This document shows positions 24,561 to 33,480 of a stretch of 48,536 nt of DNA, one piece after another. The DNA is from Candidatus Borkfalkia avistercoris (lineage in GTDB: Bacteria > Bacillota > Clostridia > Christensenellales > Borkfalkiaceae). Under the pieces are notes generated by a model. That model did not search any database. It saw only the letters and a list, made by a program, of their open reading frames with translations, and was not told the origin of the DNA. The position numbers were made by a program, and so were the translations under genes. The DNA lies in assembly GCA_019115995.1 (NCBI GenBank), contig DXCL01000031.1:1-48536 (forward strand), in the 5' to 3' direction. The stretch's first letter is position 1. Every line of letters begins with the position of its first letter.

Positions 24561-25326
24561 ACTTGTCGGGATCAGAAAGGCGTTCAACAAGGGCACGCCC
24601 GACGAAGCCGTGCTCTTCGACGATTTCAATTTCAGCGTAAAAAAGGGAGAATTCGTTTCCATCGTCGGCTCCAACGGTTCCGGCAAAACGACCCTTCTGA
24701 ACCTCGTCGGCGGCGCCGTGCTCCCCGATGCGGGCAAGGTCGTGCTCGACGGCGAGAACATCACAGACCAAAAGGAATTTATCCGCGCCCGCAAGATCGG
24801 CAGGGTCTTTCAGGATCCGTCGGGCGGCACCGCGAATCACATGACCATTGCCGAAAACATGGCGCTTGCCGAAAACAAGGGCAAGCGTTACGGGCTCGGC
24901 GCGGGGCTCGGCAAAAAGCGCGGGGAGTACTACCGCGAGCTGCTGCGCCCTTTGGGGTTGGGGCTGGAAGATAAGCTCAACGTTCCCGTCGGCTCGCTTT
25001 CGGGCGGGCAGCGCCAGCTTTTAACGCTTATCATCGCCACGATGACGCCCATCGATCTGCTCCTTTTAGACGAGCATACCGCCGCGCTCGATCCGAAAAC
25101 GGCGGAGGAAACGATGCGCCTGACCGATCAGATCGTGCGTGAAAAGCAGATCACCACGCTCATGGTCACGCACAATCTGCGCTTTGCGGTGGAGTACGGC
25201 ACGCGCATCTGCATGTTCGACAAGGGGCACGTCGTGCTCGACAAGGCGGGAGAGGAAAAAAAGAACATCGACGTAGACGAGCTCCTGCGCATTTTCAACG
25301 AAATTTCCATCGAATGCGGCAATTGA
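24553..25326 (+). CDS. trpZ: ABC transporter ATPase, predicted tryptophan-specific
   Basis: This 257-residue ATPase powers the transporter encoded with trpX and trpY. Walker A is GSNGSGKT at residues 39-46, the Q-loop lies in GRVFQDPSGGTANHMT, the signature is GSLSGGQRQLL, Walker B is IDLLLLDEHTAAL, and the switch His lies in LMVTHNLRFAVEYG. A His follows the catalytic Glu (LLLDEH), which is common in this subfamily. The overlap with trpY and its own AAAGGAGGGG site support co-expression. The operon ends in a long perfect palindrome. Confidence 0.9.
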   Translation: MLELVGIRKAFNKGTPDEAVLFDDFNFSVKKGEFVSIVGSNGSGKTTLLNLVGGAVLPDAGKVVLDGENITDQKEFIRARKIGRVFQDPSGGTANHMTIAENMALAENKGKRYGLGAGLGKKRGEYYRELLRPLGLGLEDKLNVPVGSLSGGQRQLLTLIIATMTPIDLLLLDEHTAALDPKTAEETMRLTDQIVREKQITTLMVTHNLRFAVEYGTRICMFDKGHVVLDKAGEEKKNIDVDELLRIFNEISIECGN

Positions 25327-25344
25327 ACCGAAAAACCGTTCGCG

Positions 25345-25391
25345 CGCCGCGGGGATACGGCATGCCGTATCCCCGCGGCGGCCGTGCACGG
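25345..25391. repeat. 36-bp perfect palindrome plus a smaller palindrome
   Basis: Bases 25345-25380 are exactly self-complementary with no spacer (18 + 18, centred on GGCATGCC), and CCGTGCACGG at 25382-25391 is a second palindrome. There is no adjacent T run, only ACAAAAAAATT downstream. It could be a factor-independent stop, an mRNA 3' shield or a protein-binding site. Confidence 0.8.
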
Positions 25392-25433
25392 ACAAAAAAA
25401 TTAAAAAATTTTTGAATTTCATGGCCAAAACGA

Positions 25434-25462
25434 TTGAAAAATTTTTGAATTTACTATATACT
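25434..25462 (+). promoter_or_regulatory. Promoter of tRNA-Ala
   Basis: TTGAAA at 25434-25439 and TATACT at 25457-25462 are 17 bases apart, about 30 bases ahead of the mature tRNA 5' end. Confidence 0.65.
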
Positions 25463-25493
25463 ATTATAGCGTTCCAAAAGGAGCGCGCCGTAT

Positions 25494-25569
25494 GGGGATG
25501 TAGCTCACCCGGTAGAGCGATACGTTCGCAACGTATAGGTAGTCAGTTCGAGTCTGATCATCTCCACCA
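25494..25569 (+). tRNA. tRNA-Ala (anticodon CGC)
   Basis: The 76-base sequence folds into a full cloverleaf. The acceptor is GGGGATG/CATCTCC with the G3-U70 wobble that is the alanine identity element. The D arm is GCTC/GAGC, and the anticodon stem ATACG/CGTAT holds the loop TTCGCAA, giving anticodon CGC for GCG codons. The T arm is GTCAG-TTCGAGT-CTGAT. CCA is encoded at 25567-25569. It is a single-gene unit with its own promoter and terminator. Confidence 0.95.
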
Positions 25570-25573
25570 GATC

Positions 25574-25606
25574 AAAGCGTGCACTAATTTGGTGCGCGCT
25601 TTTTAT
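25574..25606 (+). terminator. Terminator after tRNA-Ala
   Basis: AAAGCGTGCAC (25574-25584) pairs with GTGCGCGCTTT (25592-25602) with one G-U pair, ending in TTTTATTT. Confidence 0.8.
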
Positions 25607-25732
25607 TTGTCTTAATAAATTTTTATGTTTTGCGGCAGACGGGCCGCCGCGTTCGCCGCCTGTAAGAGCGGGCAGTCCGACGCGGCATTTTTGCCTGCAT
25701 GCGATACGGAAAATCAAAACGGAGGAAAGAAT

Positions 25733-26455
25733 ATGAAGCCGATTTTTATCGAAGACAAAAGGAACACGCAGATCGTCGCGCACCGGGGGCTTTCCGGCAT
25801 CGAGCGCGAAAACACCCTGCCCGCATTCGTCGCCGCGGGCAACCGCAGCTGTTTCGGTATCGAGTGCGACGTACACGTCACCAAAGACGGGCAGTATCTC
25901 GTCTATCACGACGACACCACCGGAAGGCTTTGCGAAAAGGATATTTCGCTCGAAGCGAGTACGGCGGAACAGCTGCGCGGCCTGCGCATAAAGGACGCGC
26001 AGAGCGATAAGTTTACAGATTCTCTCAAAATGCCCGCGCTTTCCGAATATCTGGCGGTATGCGCGCGGTATGAAAAGACGGCGGTCGTGGAGCTGAAAAA
26101 TCCGATGAGCGCCGGGCATATCGCAAAAATAGTGGAGATCTGCGGCAATGTTTACGATCTGCGCCGCGTCGTGTTCATTTCCTTCTGTTTTGAGAATCTC
26201 GTCGAAGTGCGCAAGATCAAAGAGGATCAGACGGTGCAGTTTTTGTGCGACAAATACGGCGCCGACCTTTTGGAAAGGCTGAAACGGCACAAATTCGATT
26301 TAGACATTTATTATCGTGCGCTTACGCGCGAAGCGGTATCCGAGCTTCATGCCGCGGGCGTCAAGGTCAACTGCTGGACGTGCGACGACAAAAAAGACGC
26401 AGAGGAACTGATTTCCTGGGGCGTAGACTATATCACGTCGAACATCTTGGAGTAA
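25733..26455 (+). CDS. Glycerophosphodiester phosphodiesterase
   Basis: This 240-residue cytoplasmic enzyme of the GDPD family hydrolyses glycerophosphodiesters to glycerol 3-phosphate and an alcohol. Catalytic and metal residues are visible in VAHRGL (H17, R18), ENTLPAF, GIECDVHVTKDG with the Glu/Asp pair, and VYHDDTTGR with the second His. The C-terminal VNCWTCDDKKDAEELISWGVD and ITSN are typical of UgpQ-like proteins. The start at 25733 follows GGAGG and gives the standard length; the upstream in-frame extension to 25625 has no family match. No signal peptide is present. Confidence 0.92.
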   Translation: MKPIFIEDKRNTQIVAHRGLSGIERENTLPAFVAAGNRSCFGIECDVHVTKDGQYLVYHDDTTGRLCEKDISLEASTAEQLRGLRIKDAQSDKFTDSLKMPALSEYLAVCARYEKTAVVELKNPMSAGHIAKIVEICGNVYDLRRVVFISFCFENLVEVRKIKEDQTVQFLCDKYGADLLERLKRHKFDLDIYYRALTREAVSELHAAGVKVNCWTCDDKKDAEELISWGVDYITSNILE

Positions 26456-26560
26456 ATTGTATGGAAAAGGGCGGCGGGGCTGTCCGTCGCGCTCGGGGCG
26501 CGTGCAGAAAAGAGAATGAGACGGCGCTTTGAGGCGGCGTGTTTGGAGAATGAAAAAAAT

Positions 26561-26604
26561 AAATCGGCGCTTTCGGATCATATTCCGAAAAGCGCCGATT
26601 TTTA
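26561..26604 (+). terminator. Terminator after the phosphodiesterase gene
   Basis: AAATCGGCGCTTTCGG pairs almost perfectly with CCGAAAAGCGCCGATT around a short ATCATATT loop, followed by TTTT. Bases 26456-26560 before it hold no gene I can support. Confidence 0.85.
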
Positions 26605-26752
26605 TGATTTTAAAAGACGATCAAAAATGAACTTTGCGTCGCGCAGAGCTCATTTTTTTGTTCGGGAAGGCGTTTCCCTTATTCGGTTCATGGAACGGCC
26701 GGTTTTATATTAGTTAATATATAAAATAAAAAGTGGCTGAAAAACATCGAAT

Positions 26753-26818
26753 AAAGTCAATATATGAAATAAATTGCGTTATATATGATATGAAAAAGTC
26801 AAAATAGTCGGTTATAAT
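26753..26818 (+). promoter_or_regulatory. Promoter and candidate activator sites of the glycan locus
   Basis: TATAAT lies at 26813-26818 with a weak -35 (ATGAAA, 26790-26795, 17-base spacer). Two near-identical 11-mers, AAAGTCAATAT (26753-26763) and AAAGTCAAAAT (26795-26805), are in direct orientation 42 bases apart, four helical turns, the second touching the -35. Such spacing suits an AraC-type activator, and one is encoded in the locus. The surrounding 26690-26890 is very A/T-rich and contains no other gene. Confidence 0.4.
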
Positions 26819-26905
26819 GAAAATCGAAAAATATAAAAGCGAAGAGTTTTTTACTGAATTTTTTGGGGACGGCAAAGCGCTTTTGTATCCAATAAGGAGG
26901 AAAAA

Positions 26906-29900
26906 ATGAAAAAGTTGCTCGTGGTTATGATGTTGGCGTTGCTTGCCTTTTTTGCCGTCGGGTGCGGCGAAAACAGCTATACCGTGACCTATATGGCAGA
27001 CGGCGAAGTGTATGAAATTACAGAGGGCGTCGCACCCGGTACATCTTCGGAATTTCCCGCGCAGCCTTCAAAAACGGGGTATCGTTTTACGGGTTGGTAT
27101 GAAGAGGGCGCCGAAGAACCGTTTTCCGAGGATACGGCGATCGACGGAGATCTCGTGTTATACGCGGGGTTTGACGAAAACGAATATACGTTGACGTTTT
27201 CGGCTAACGGCGGTACAGGGTCTATGGACTCGGTAAGTTTGACCTATACGCAGGAATATAAGCTGCCGGCGTGTGCCTTCACGAATACAGACAATCTTTT
27301 TGTCGGCTGGGCGCTGAGCGCGGACGGGGAAGCCGTATATAACGACGAGGCGACAATAAGCAAACTTGCTACGGAAAACGATGCGGCCGTAACGCTGTAT
27401 GCGGTATGGGACAGCCAGTCGTATACGGTCGTTTTTAACGGGAACGGCGGGCTCGGCGCCATGGAGCCCTTAACGGTTGCGATGAGCAGGGAATTTTCCC
27501 TTACGCGGTGCGCGTTTGTAAAACAGGGCTGGCACTTTGCGGGCTGGGCTTTAAGCGCGGAAGGCGAGATTGTTTATGACGACGGCGAAACGGTAAGCGG
27601 GCTTGCCTCGGAAAAGGGTGCGACGGTCGATCTGTACGCAATATGGGAGCAGGATTCGTATACCGTAAAATTTGACAAAAACGACGCCGCCGCAACGGGA
27701 ACGATGGCGGATCAGATCTTTGCGTTGGGAGAAGAAAAGGCGCTTCCCCGAAATGCGTTTTCGAAAACCGGATTCAACTTTATGGGCTGGGCTCTCAGCG
27801 CAGACGGCGAAGTCGTTTATGAAGACGGAGAAACGGTAAGCGGACTTGCAACGGAACACGGCGCAGTCATAACGCTGTACGCGGTGTTCAGGGGCGCGCC
27901 CGAAACTTATACGATCACGACCAGAACGGAACAGGCAGACGGCTCTTTTAAAGAAGATTCCCAAACAAAGAACGGATACTTTGGCGATGTGATCACCGTC
28001 ACCGCCGATCCGATTACCGGGTACACCGTCGGCATAGCCGGCAACGGTGCAAAACTTGACGGCGGAGACGATACGGTCATCACCGTTACTTATTCGCTGA
28101 CCGACTATACGGCAAAGCTGATCGGCGTGTACGGCGAAGAAGAATTTGAAGTCGACAGCCAGACGTTTACATATCTTTCTGAAAAATTTTCGCTGGAAGC
28201 TCTCGACCGTGTGGAAGTAAGCGGCGTGGCTTACAGATACATCGATAAGGGCGTTTCCCTTGAAATCGCCGAAAATACTTCGGAAAACGTAACGATCGAA
28301 GTCGAATACGGCATTGAAGTTACAGACGCGGCCGGCCTCGTCAGCGCGATGCGCAACAATGCGGATAAGAGCGTCGTACTCGCAAACGACATCGACATGC
28401 GCGATTACCTCACGGAAAATCCCTGGAACAGTACGGTCACGGAGAACGGCGAGGGCGCCTTCTTCAACCGGGCGTTTTCGGGCACGCTTGACGGAAAGGG
28501 GCATTCGATCCTCAACCTCAATTCCACGGCGGGGCTGATTGCGCGCTATACCAACACGGTGTTCAAAGAGATCTCCGAAAACGGCACGGTCAAAAACCTG
28601 CACATGCAGATCTCCGTCGGGCTTTCGGCGGGCGGTGAAGGAGCCAGAATGGGGCTCCTGTTCGGCGACATGTACGGAACGATAGACAACTGCTTCTTCG
28701 AGGTGGACGCGCAGTTCAATGTGGATTGGTATATGTACGGCGCGGCGCCCATCTATAACCTCGGCGAAAATTCGAAGGTTACGAACACCGTATTTTATAT
28801 CCCCAACGCGGCGGGGCTTCGCATGATCTGCTCTACCTCTTGGGGAGGCGCTTTTGAGGGATACGGCATTTTCGACAACGTCGCGTTCGTCTACGGCGAT
28901 TCGAGCGTGAACAATTCTCTGCCCAACAAATACAATCCGAACATAACCGATATTTACGTGATCAAAGCCGATTACTCTACGGGTACGTTTAACGACGCAA
29001 AGGTCCTCAACGCGGAAAAATATGCCGCCGGTTATGAAGCCACAAAAGACAGTGAAAACGTCGCTTACAACAGCGCCGACTATTGGGACGCCGTTTCGTT
29101 TGAAGACATCACGGCAGCCATGAGCGGCTTCACCTTTACGGAAAGCGTTTTGAAATTCGGCGACCGCACCGTCATGAATTTTGAAGAGGCGGTCGAGGTT
29201 TCCGACGCGTACGAATTTGTGGAGGCGATGACGAACAAGCCCTGGGCGAACATCGTTCTCCAAAACGATATCGACATGAGCGAATACCTTGCGGAAAACC
29301 CCTGGAACGATGCAAATGCCGATACGGGCGCGTTCTTCAACTTCACGTTCTCGGGCACGCTTGACGGGCAGGGGCATTCGATCCTCAACCTCGATTCCGC
29401 GGCGGGCGTGATCGACCATTGGGAAAACGTGGTGATCCGCGAGATCTCCCCGAGCGGTGTGATCAAAAATCTGCATCTGCAAGTTTCGCTGGGATTGAAG
29501 GCGACGGAATACGACCGCGCGCTGCTGTTCGGCAATATGTACGGCACGATCGAAAACTGCTTCTTTGAGATCGATGTGCAAACGGATTCGGATTGGGGCT
29601 ACTATGCCTCGGCAGCGTTTTACAGGCTTGCGGAAACGTCGCATGTGAGCAATTCGGTATTCTATATCCCCGCGCCGGTCGATTTCCGCCTGATGTGCGC
29701 GAGCACGGGCGATGCCTCTTTCGTCGGCACGTTCGAAAACGTAGCGTATGTTTACGGAGGTTTCAATTATAAAGGGCTGCTTCCGGATAAGGTAAATCCC
29801 GATATAGAAGGCATCTATCTGATCAAAGCAGACGCGCAAAACAGCGTATTCACCGGAAGCCAAAAACTTGCCGACGGTTATGCGGAAGGTTCTGTCGTAA

Positions 29901-31723
29901 ACGATGAATCGCTGTGGGAGGAAATATCTCTCGAAAATATCACCGAGAACATGCAGGGCTTCACCTTTACGGAAAGCGTTTTGAAATTCGGCGACCGCAC
30001 CGTCATGAATTTTGAAGAGGCGGTCGAGGTTTCCGACGCCTATGAATTTGTGGCGGCGATGACGAATAAGCCTTGGGCGAACATCGCTCTCACGAACGAC
30101 ATCGACATGAGTGATTACCTTGCGGAGAATCCCTGGAACGATACAAATTCCGCTACGGGCGCATTTTTCAACTTCACGTTCTCGGGTACGCTTGACGGGC
30201 AGGGGCATTCGATCCTCAACCTCAATTCCGCGGCGGGCGTCGTCGAAAGGTGGGAAAACGTCGTATTCCGCGAACTGGCGGAAACGGGCGTTATCAAAAA
30301 CCTGCACTTGCAGGCGTCGCTCGGCGTGCAATCCAGTACGGGCGACCGCTCGTATCTGTTCGGGAATGTGTACGGTACGATCCAAAATTGCTTCTTCGAA
30401 GTCTATCCCGAAACCAACAGTTCCGAGTGGGACGGCTGCGTATACTACGGAACGGGCGCAATTTACAGGCTGAAAGAGAGCGCCCTGATCGAAAACACGG
30501 TGTTCTACGTGCCCAATCCTGCGGGCTTCCGCCTGATCGCTTCCAACGCGAGCCTCGATTCGAATACCGGTGCGTCTTCGTATGTGGGAACTTTCCGCAA
30601 CGTGGCGTACGTATACGGCAGCTTCGATTACAATAATTTGCTGCCCACGCAGGTAAATCCCGGCATTTCGGATATTTATATCATCAAAGCGGACGCCGCG
30701 GCGAACAGCTTTACGCAGCCGAAGGAACTCGTCGGCGGTTATGCAGGCGGCGCGACCGTAAACGGAGAGGAACTGTGGACGGATACGACGCTCCAAGCGA
30801 TCAACGGAGCGATGACCGGGTTCACCTTTACGGAAACGTCGGTCAGCTTCGGCGATAAAGTGATCGTCAGCGAGCTTGCGGAAACGATCGAGGCAACCAC
30901 GGCGGAACAGTTGGTGAACAGCCTGCGCTACAAACCGTGGGCAAACATCAAACTCATGAACGATATCGACATGAGCGCATATCTCGCGAAGTACCCGTGG
31001 AACAATACGGATACAAAGTCGGGCGCTTTCATCAATACAGAATTTACCGGAACGCTTGACGGGCAGGGACATTCTGTCCTCAACCTCGATTCCGCGGCGG
31101 GCGTGATAGACCGTTGGGAAAAGAATTCTTTTATCCGTAAAATTTCTTCTTCGGCGGTGATCAAAAATCTGCATTTGCAGCTATCGATCGGCGTAAATTC
31201 CTCCGGGCAGGACCGCGCGTTTTTGATCGGCAACATGGAAGGTACGATCGAAAACTGCTTCTTCGAGATCGACGTCGCAACGAATGAAGGTGCTGGTTAC
31301 TACGGCACGGCGGCGTTCTATACGCTCGCGGATACTTCCGCAGTGAAAAATACGGTGTTCTACATTCCCGCCCCCGCGGGCTTCCGCCTGATGTGCGCGA
31401 GCACGGGCGACTCTTCTCGGGTAGGCACGTTCGAAAACGTGACGTACATATACGGCAGCTTCGATTACGAGAACCTGCTGCCCGACGCGGTCAACCCGAA
31501 CATTTCCGGCATCTATCTGATCAGAGAAGATTCGTCGACGGGTACATTTACCGACGCGAAAGCGCTTTCCGCGGATTATGCGGGCGGCTCGGCCGCAAAC
31601 GGCGAATCGCTGTGGACGGCTTCGACGGTCAGCGACGTCACGGCGGCGATGAACGGCTTTACCTTTACAGAAAAAACGCTCTCGTTCGGCGATACCATTA
31701 TAGCTGATTTAAATGTTGCATAA
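26906..31723 (+). CDS. Large surface lipoprotein with InlB-type repeats and four beta-helix-like modules
   Basis: The 1605-residue protein has a lipoprotein signal (AFFAVGC, C20). Four InlB/Listeria-Bacteroides repeats cover about residues 24-330 (for example FTGWYEEG and FMGWALSADGEVVY). A beta-rich MucBP-like stretch follows to about 470. Then come four tandem modules starting near residues 472, 765, 1042 and 1327. Each module carries NDIDM, NPWN, SGTLDGQGHSILN, a KNLHLQ motif, MYGTIENCFFE, NTVFYIP, FENVAYVYG, LLP..VNP and GFTFTE. These G/N-rich turns suggest right-handed beta-helix folding, used for binding or cleaving polysaccharides. No catalytic site is identifiable. GGAGG precedes the ATG. 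It opens the glycan locus and shares its module with the lipoprotein at 41369. A binding or tethering role is inferred. Confidence 0.75.
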   Translation: MKKLLVVMMLALLAFFAVGCGENSYTVTYMADGEVYEITEGVAPGTSSEFPAQPSKTGYRFTGWYEEGAEEPFSEDTAIDGDLVLYAGFDENEYTLTFSANGGTGSMDSVSLTYTQEYKLPACAFTNTDNLFVGWALSADGEAVYNDEATISKLATENDAAVTLYAVWDSQSYTVVFNGNGGLGAMEPLTVAMSREFSLTRCAFVKQGWHFAGWALSAEGEIVYDDGETVSGLASEKGATVDLYAIWEQDSYTVKFDKNDAAATGTMADQIFALGEEKALPRNAFSKTGFNFMGWALSADGEVVYEDGETVSGLATEHGAVITLYAVFRGAPETYTITTRTEQADGSFKEDSQTKNGYFGDVITVTADPITGYTVGIAGNGAKLDGGDDTVITVTYSLTDYTAKLIGVYGEEEFEVDSQTFTYLSEKFSLEALDRVEVSGVAYRYIDKGVSLEIAENTSENVTIEVEYGIEVTDAAGLVSAMRNNADKSVVLANDIDMRDYLTENPWNSTVTENGEGAFFNRAFSGTLDGKGHSILNLNSTAGLIARYTNTVFKEISENGTVKNLHMQISVGLSAGGEGARMGLLFGDMYGTIDNCFFEVDAQFNVDWYMYGAAPIYNLGENSKVTNTVFYIPNAAGLRMICSTSWGGAFEGYGIFDNVAFVYGDSSVNNSLPNKYNPNITDIYVIKADYSTGTFNDAKVLNAEKYAAGYEATKDSENVAYNSADYWDAVSFEDITAAMSGFTFTESVLKFGDRTVMNFEEAVEVSDAYEFVEAMTNKPWANIVLQNDIDMSEYLAENPWNDANADTGAFFNFTFSGTLDGQGHSILNLDSAAGVIDHWENVVIREISPSGVIKNLHLQVSLGLKATEYDRALLFGNMYGTIENCFFEIDVQTDSDWGYYASAAFYRLAETSHVSNSVFYIPAPVDFRLMCASTGDASFVGTFENVAYVYGGFNYKGLLPDKVNPDIEGIYLIKADAQNSVFTGSQKLADGYAEGSVVNDESLWEEISLENITENMQGFTFTESVLKFGDRTVMNFEEAVEVSDAYEFVAAMTNKPWANIALTNDIDMSDYLAENPWNDTNSATGAFFNFTFSGTLDGQGHSILNLNSAAGVVERWENVVFRELAETGVIKNLHLQASLGVQSSTGDRSYLFGNVYGTIQNCFFEVYPETNSSEWDGCVYYGTGAIYRLKESALIENTVFYVPNPAGFRLIASNASLDSNTGASSYVGTFRNVAYVYGSFDYNNLLPTQVNPGISDIYIIKADAAANSFTQPKELVGGYAGGATVNGEELWTDTTLQAINGAMTGFTFTETSVSFGDKVIVSELAETIEATTAEQLVNSLRYKPWANIKLMNDIDMSAYLAKYPWNNTDTKSGAFINTEFTGTLDGQGHSVLNLDSAAGVIDRWEKNSFIRKISSSAVIKNLHLQLSIGVNSSGQDRAFLIGNMEGTIENCFFEIDVATNEGAGYYGTAAFYTLADTSAVKNTVFYIPAPAGFRLMCASTGDSSRVGTFENVTYIYGSFDYENLLPDAVNPNISGIYLIREDSSTGTFTDAKALSADYAGGSAANGESLWTASTVSDVTAAMNGFTFTEKTLSFGDTIIADLNVA
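28629..28695 (+). repeat. 67-bp tract identical to 42522-42588
   Basis: This stretch inside the first module is identical base for base to 42522-42588 in the first module of the second lipoprotein, although flanking sequence differs at many silent sites. It points to recent gene conversion or strong constraint. Confidence 0.85.
29126..29208 (+). repeat. 83-bp direct repeat, copy 1 (copy 2 at 29957-30039)
   Basis: The sequence spanning the end of one module and the start of the next is identical in both copies, 831 bases apart, within the 1605-residue lipoprotein gene. Unequal crossing-over here would add or remove one whole module in frame. Confidence 0.9.
29957..30039 (+). repeat. 83-bp direct repeat, copy 2 (copy 1 at 29126-29208)
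   Basis: This is the second copy of the perfect repeat at the module junction. The 831-base distance is 277 codons, one module length. Confidence 0.9.
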
Positions 31724-31733
31724 CGGAGGACTT

Positions 31734-33407
31734 ATGAAAAAATTATTGTGCATGTTCCTTGCTGTCGCTCTCTTGCTGGGGCTCAGCGCCTGCAAACCGC
31801 CTTTGGCCGTCGATGATATCGACCCGACAAAGACGCAGATCTACATCGCCATCGGCGATAACGGCGTCGGTACGGAATTTTTGTATGACCTGAAAGCGGC
31901 GTATGAAGCGTACAACTCCGAGGTCGAGATCGTTCCCGTACAGAAAGACGCAGAGCTTTCGAACGGGGTCGATTATATGCGTTCCGCCACGGAAGACATC
32001 ATTTATGTAAACGGCTCCAACGATTTTTCGCAGTACGAAAATTATATCATGGATCTGACCGACCTTACGAATATAAAGGCGTACGACGAAAGCGGCGAAT
32101 ATGTCGGAAAGGGAAACGGAGTAAAATCGCTTGCCGACAAAATGAAGGTATACGAGAACAGCTATAAAATGTTCAACGTCGGAACGGCGGAACAACCGAA
32201 ATTCATGTCGCTGCCCTGGTTCAGCTCGGTATTCGGGCTCTGGTACGACATCGACCTCTTTGAAAGCGGGCACTTGTACAATTTGCAGGGCTATACCGGA
32301 ATCGACGGGATTTCCGGCACCGAGGACGATTTTTACGGGCCTGACGGACAACCCGACACCTATGACGACGGCCTTCCCGGCACTTGGGAAGATATGAAGC
32401 TTCTGCTGAACGAAATGAAAGGAAAGGGCTTCAAGCCGTTTACGTTTTCGGGCATGCATTCCTGGATGAGAAACTGGTGGCTGGAAACGGTCATTCTCAA
32501 CTATGAAGGCTTGAACGACTATGCGCTGAATTACTCTTTCGACGGCGTCGATTCCGATTTCGGCACGATCGATTCCACCAACGGGTACCAACTGAAACAG
32601 CAGGAGGGCAAAAAGGCGATGCTCCTCGTCGCCGAAGAGATCGCCAAGGGCGGATTGTACAGCAACGGGTCGCTCAAAACCACACAGACGCATCTCATGG
32701 CGCAGTCTGAATTTCTCGACAGCACTACGACCGACGAGCCGAGCGCGTTTCTGATCGACGGAAACTGGTGGGAATATGAGGCGCGCGATACCTTTGAGCG
32801 TATGGCGAAGATCAATAAAAAATTTGCCAGAGGGGAAAGGCGTTTCGGATACTTCCCCGTGCCGCGGTTCATCGGAACGGAGGGTCTGAAAGATCAGGAG
32901 AACACCGTTCAATACGTGCGCGACGTTTCCGGGTATCTGATCCTCGTAAACAAGAACACGAAAGTCAAAGAGGAGGTGGAAGATTTCCTGCTGTTTGCGC
33001 ATTCGGAAACGAGCCTCAGAAACTTTACGAAAACGACCAACCTGTTCTGCTCTTACGATTACGACATGAGCAACGATCTCAAAAGCCTTACCCCGCTCGC
33101 CCGCAGCGTATATGAGCTGATTCACGACGACAACGTGGAAATGGCATATTGCGGACCGGAAGTATTATGTGTCTCCGACGGCCTTACGGCGCAGGAGAGC
33201 CTGCTTTCTCTGCGCGGCAAGAACAATACCTTTTTCGACAATTGGGAGTGGCTCGCTACGATCGGAGAGGGCATCAACGCGAGAAGTTACAATGACCCGA
33301 TCCGCGATATGGCGTTTGACGAGAACGGCCAAATAACCGCCGCCACTTGGTTCGAAGGATACGCAGAGGCATGCTCTGAGCAGACGTGGAATACGTATTT
33401 CCATTAA
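31734..33407 (+). CDS. Extracellular sugar-binding lipoprotein (CUT1-type)
   Basis: This 557-residue solute-binding protein has a lipobox at C20 (LGLSAC), so it is tethered outside the membrane. It fits the family 1 extracellular binding fold used by CUT1 oligosaccharide transporters: an early IYIAIGDNGVGTEFLYDLK, an aromatic cluster LPWFSSVFGLWYDIDLFE, and later MAKINKKFARGERRFGYFPVP and VSGYLILVNKNTK. Insertions rich in DG/DD near residues 190-220 (GTEDDFYGPDGQ) might bind calcium. GGAGGA precedes the ATG, 10 bases after the lipoprotein gene. Two permeases follow. The ligand is an oligosaccharide by family; which one is unknown. Confidence 0.88.
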   Translation: MKKLLCMFLAVALLLGLSACKPPLAVDDIDPTKTQIYIAIGDNGVGTEFLYDLKAAYEAYNSEVEIVPVQKDAELSNGVDYMRSATEDIIYVNGSNDFSQYENYIMDLTDLTNIKAYDESGEYVGKGNGVKSLADKMKVYENSYKMFNVGTAEQPKFMSLPWFSSVFGLWYDIDLFESGHLYNLQGYTGIDGISGTEDDFYGPDGQPDTYDDGLPGTWEDMKLLLNEMKGKGFKPFTFSGMHSWMRNWWLETVILNYEGLNDYALNYSFDGVDSDFGTIDSTNGYQLKQQEGKKAMLLVAEEIAKGGLYSNGSLKTTQTHLMAQSEFLDSTTTDEPSAFLIDGNWWEYEARDTFERMAKINKKFARGERRFGYFPVPRFIGTEGLKDQENTVQYVRDVSGYLILVNKNTKVKEEVEDFLLFAHSETSLRNFTKTTNLFCSYDYDMSNDLKSLTPLARSVYELIHDDNVEMAYCGPEVLCVSDGLTAQESLLSLRGKNNTFFDNWEWLATIGEGINARSYNDPIRDMAFDENGQITAATWFEGYAEACSEQTWNTYFH

Positions 33408-33418
33408 AAGGCAAATAT

Positions 33419-33460
33419 CCGCCGGGAGAGGCAAAGCGGCTGTGCAGCCTCTTTCGGCGG
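33419..33460 (+). other. Hairpin between the binding-protein and permease genes
   Basis: CCGCCG (33419-33424) pairs with CGGCGG (33455-33460), and inner GAGGC (33428-33432) pairs with GCCTC (33447-33451). There is no following T run. Such hairpins often protect the 3' end of binding-protein mRNA so that it is made in excess over the permeases. Confidence 0.65.
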
Positions 33461-33480
33461 TAAACCTCGGAGGGGTTTTT

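Noticed and set aside
26513-26713. Short plus-strand frame of about 65 codons after the phosphodiesterase gene
   Set aside because: It runs through a strong intrinsic terminator hairpin (26561-26604) and lacks a ribosome site.
27551-31174. A 1207-codon open frame on the minus strand, opposite the large lipoprotein gene
   Set aside because: It mirrors the repeat structure and codon bias of the plus-strand gene. The plus strand has a signal peptide, ribosome site and recognisable domains; the minus frame has an Arg/Val-rich composition without any domain.
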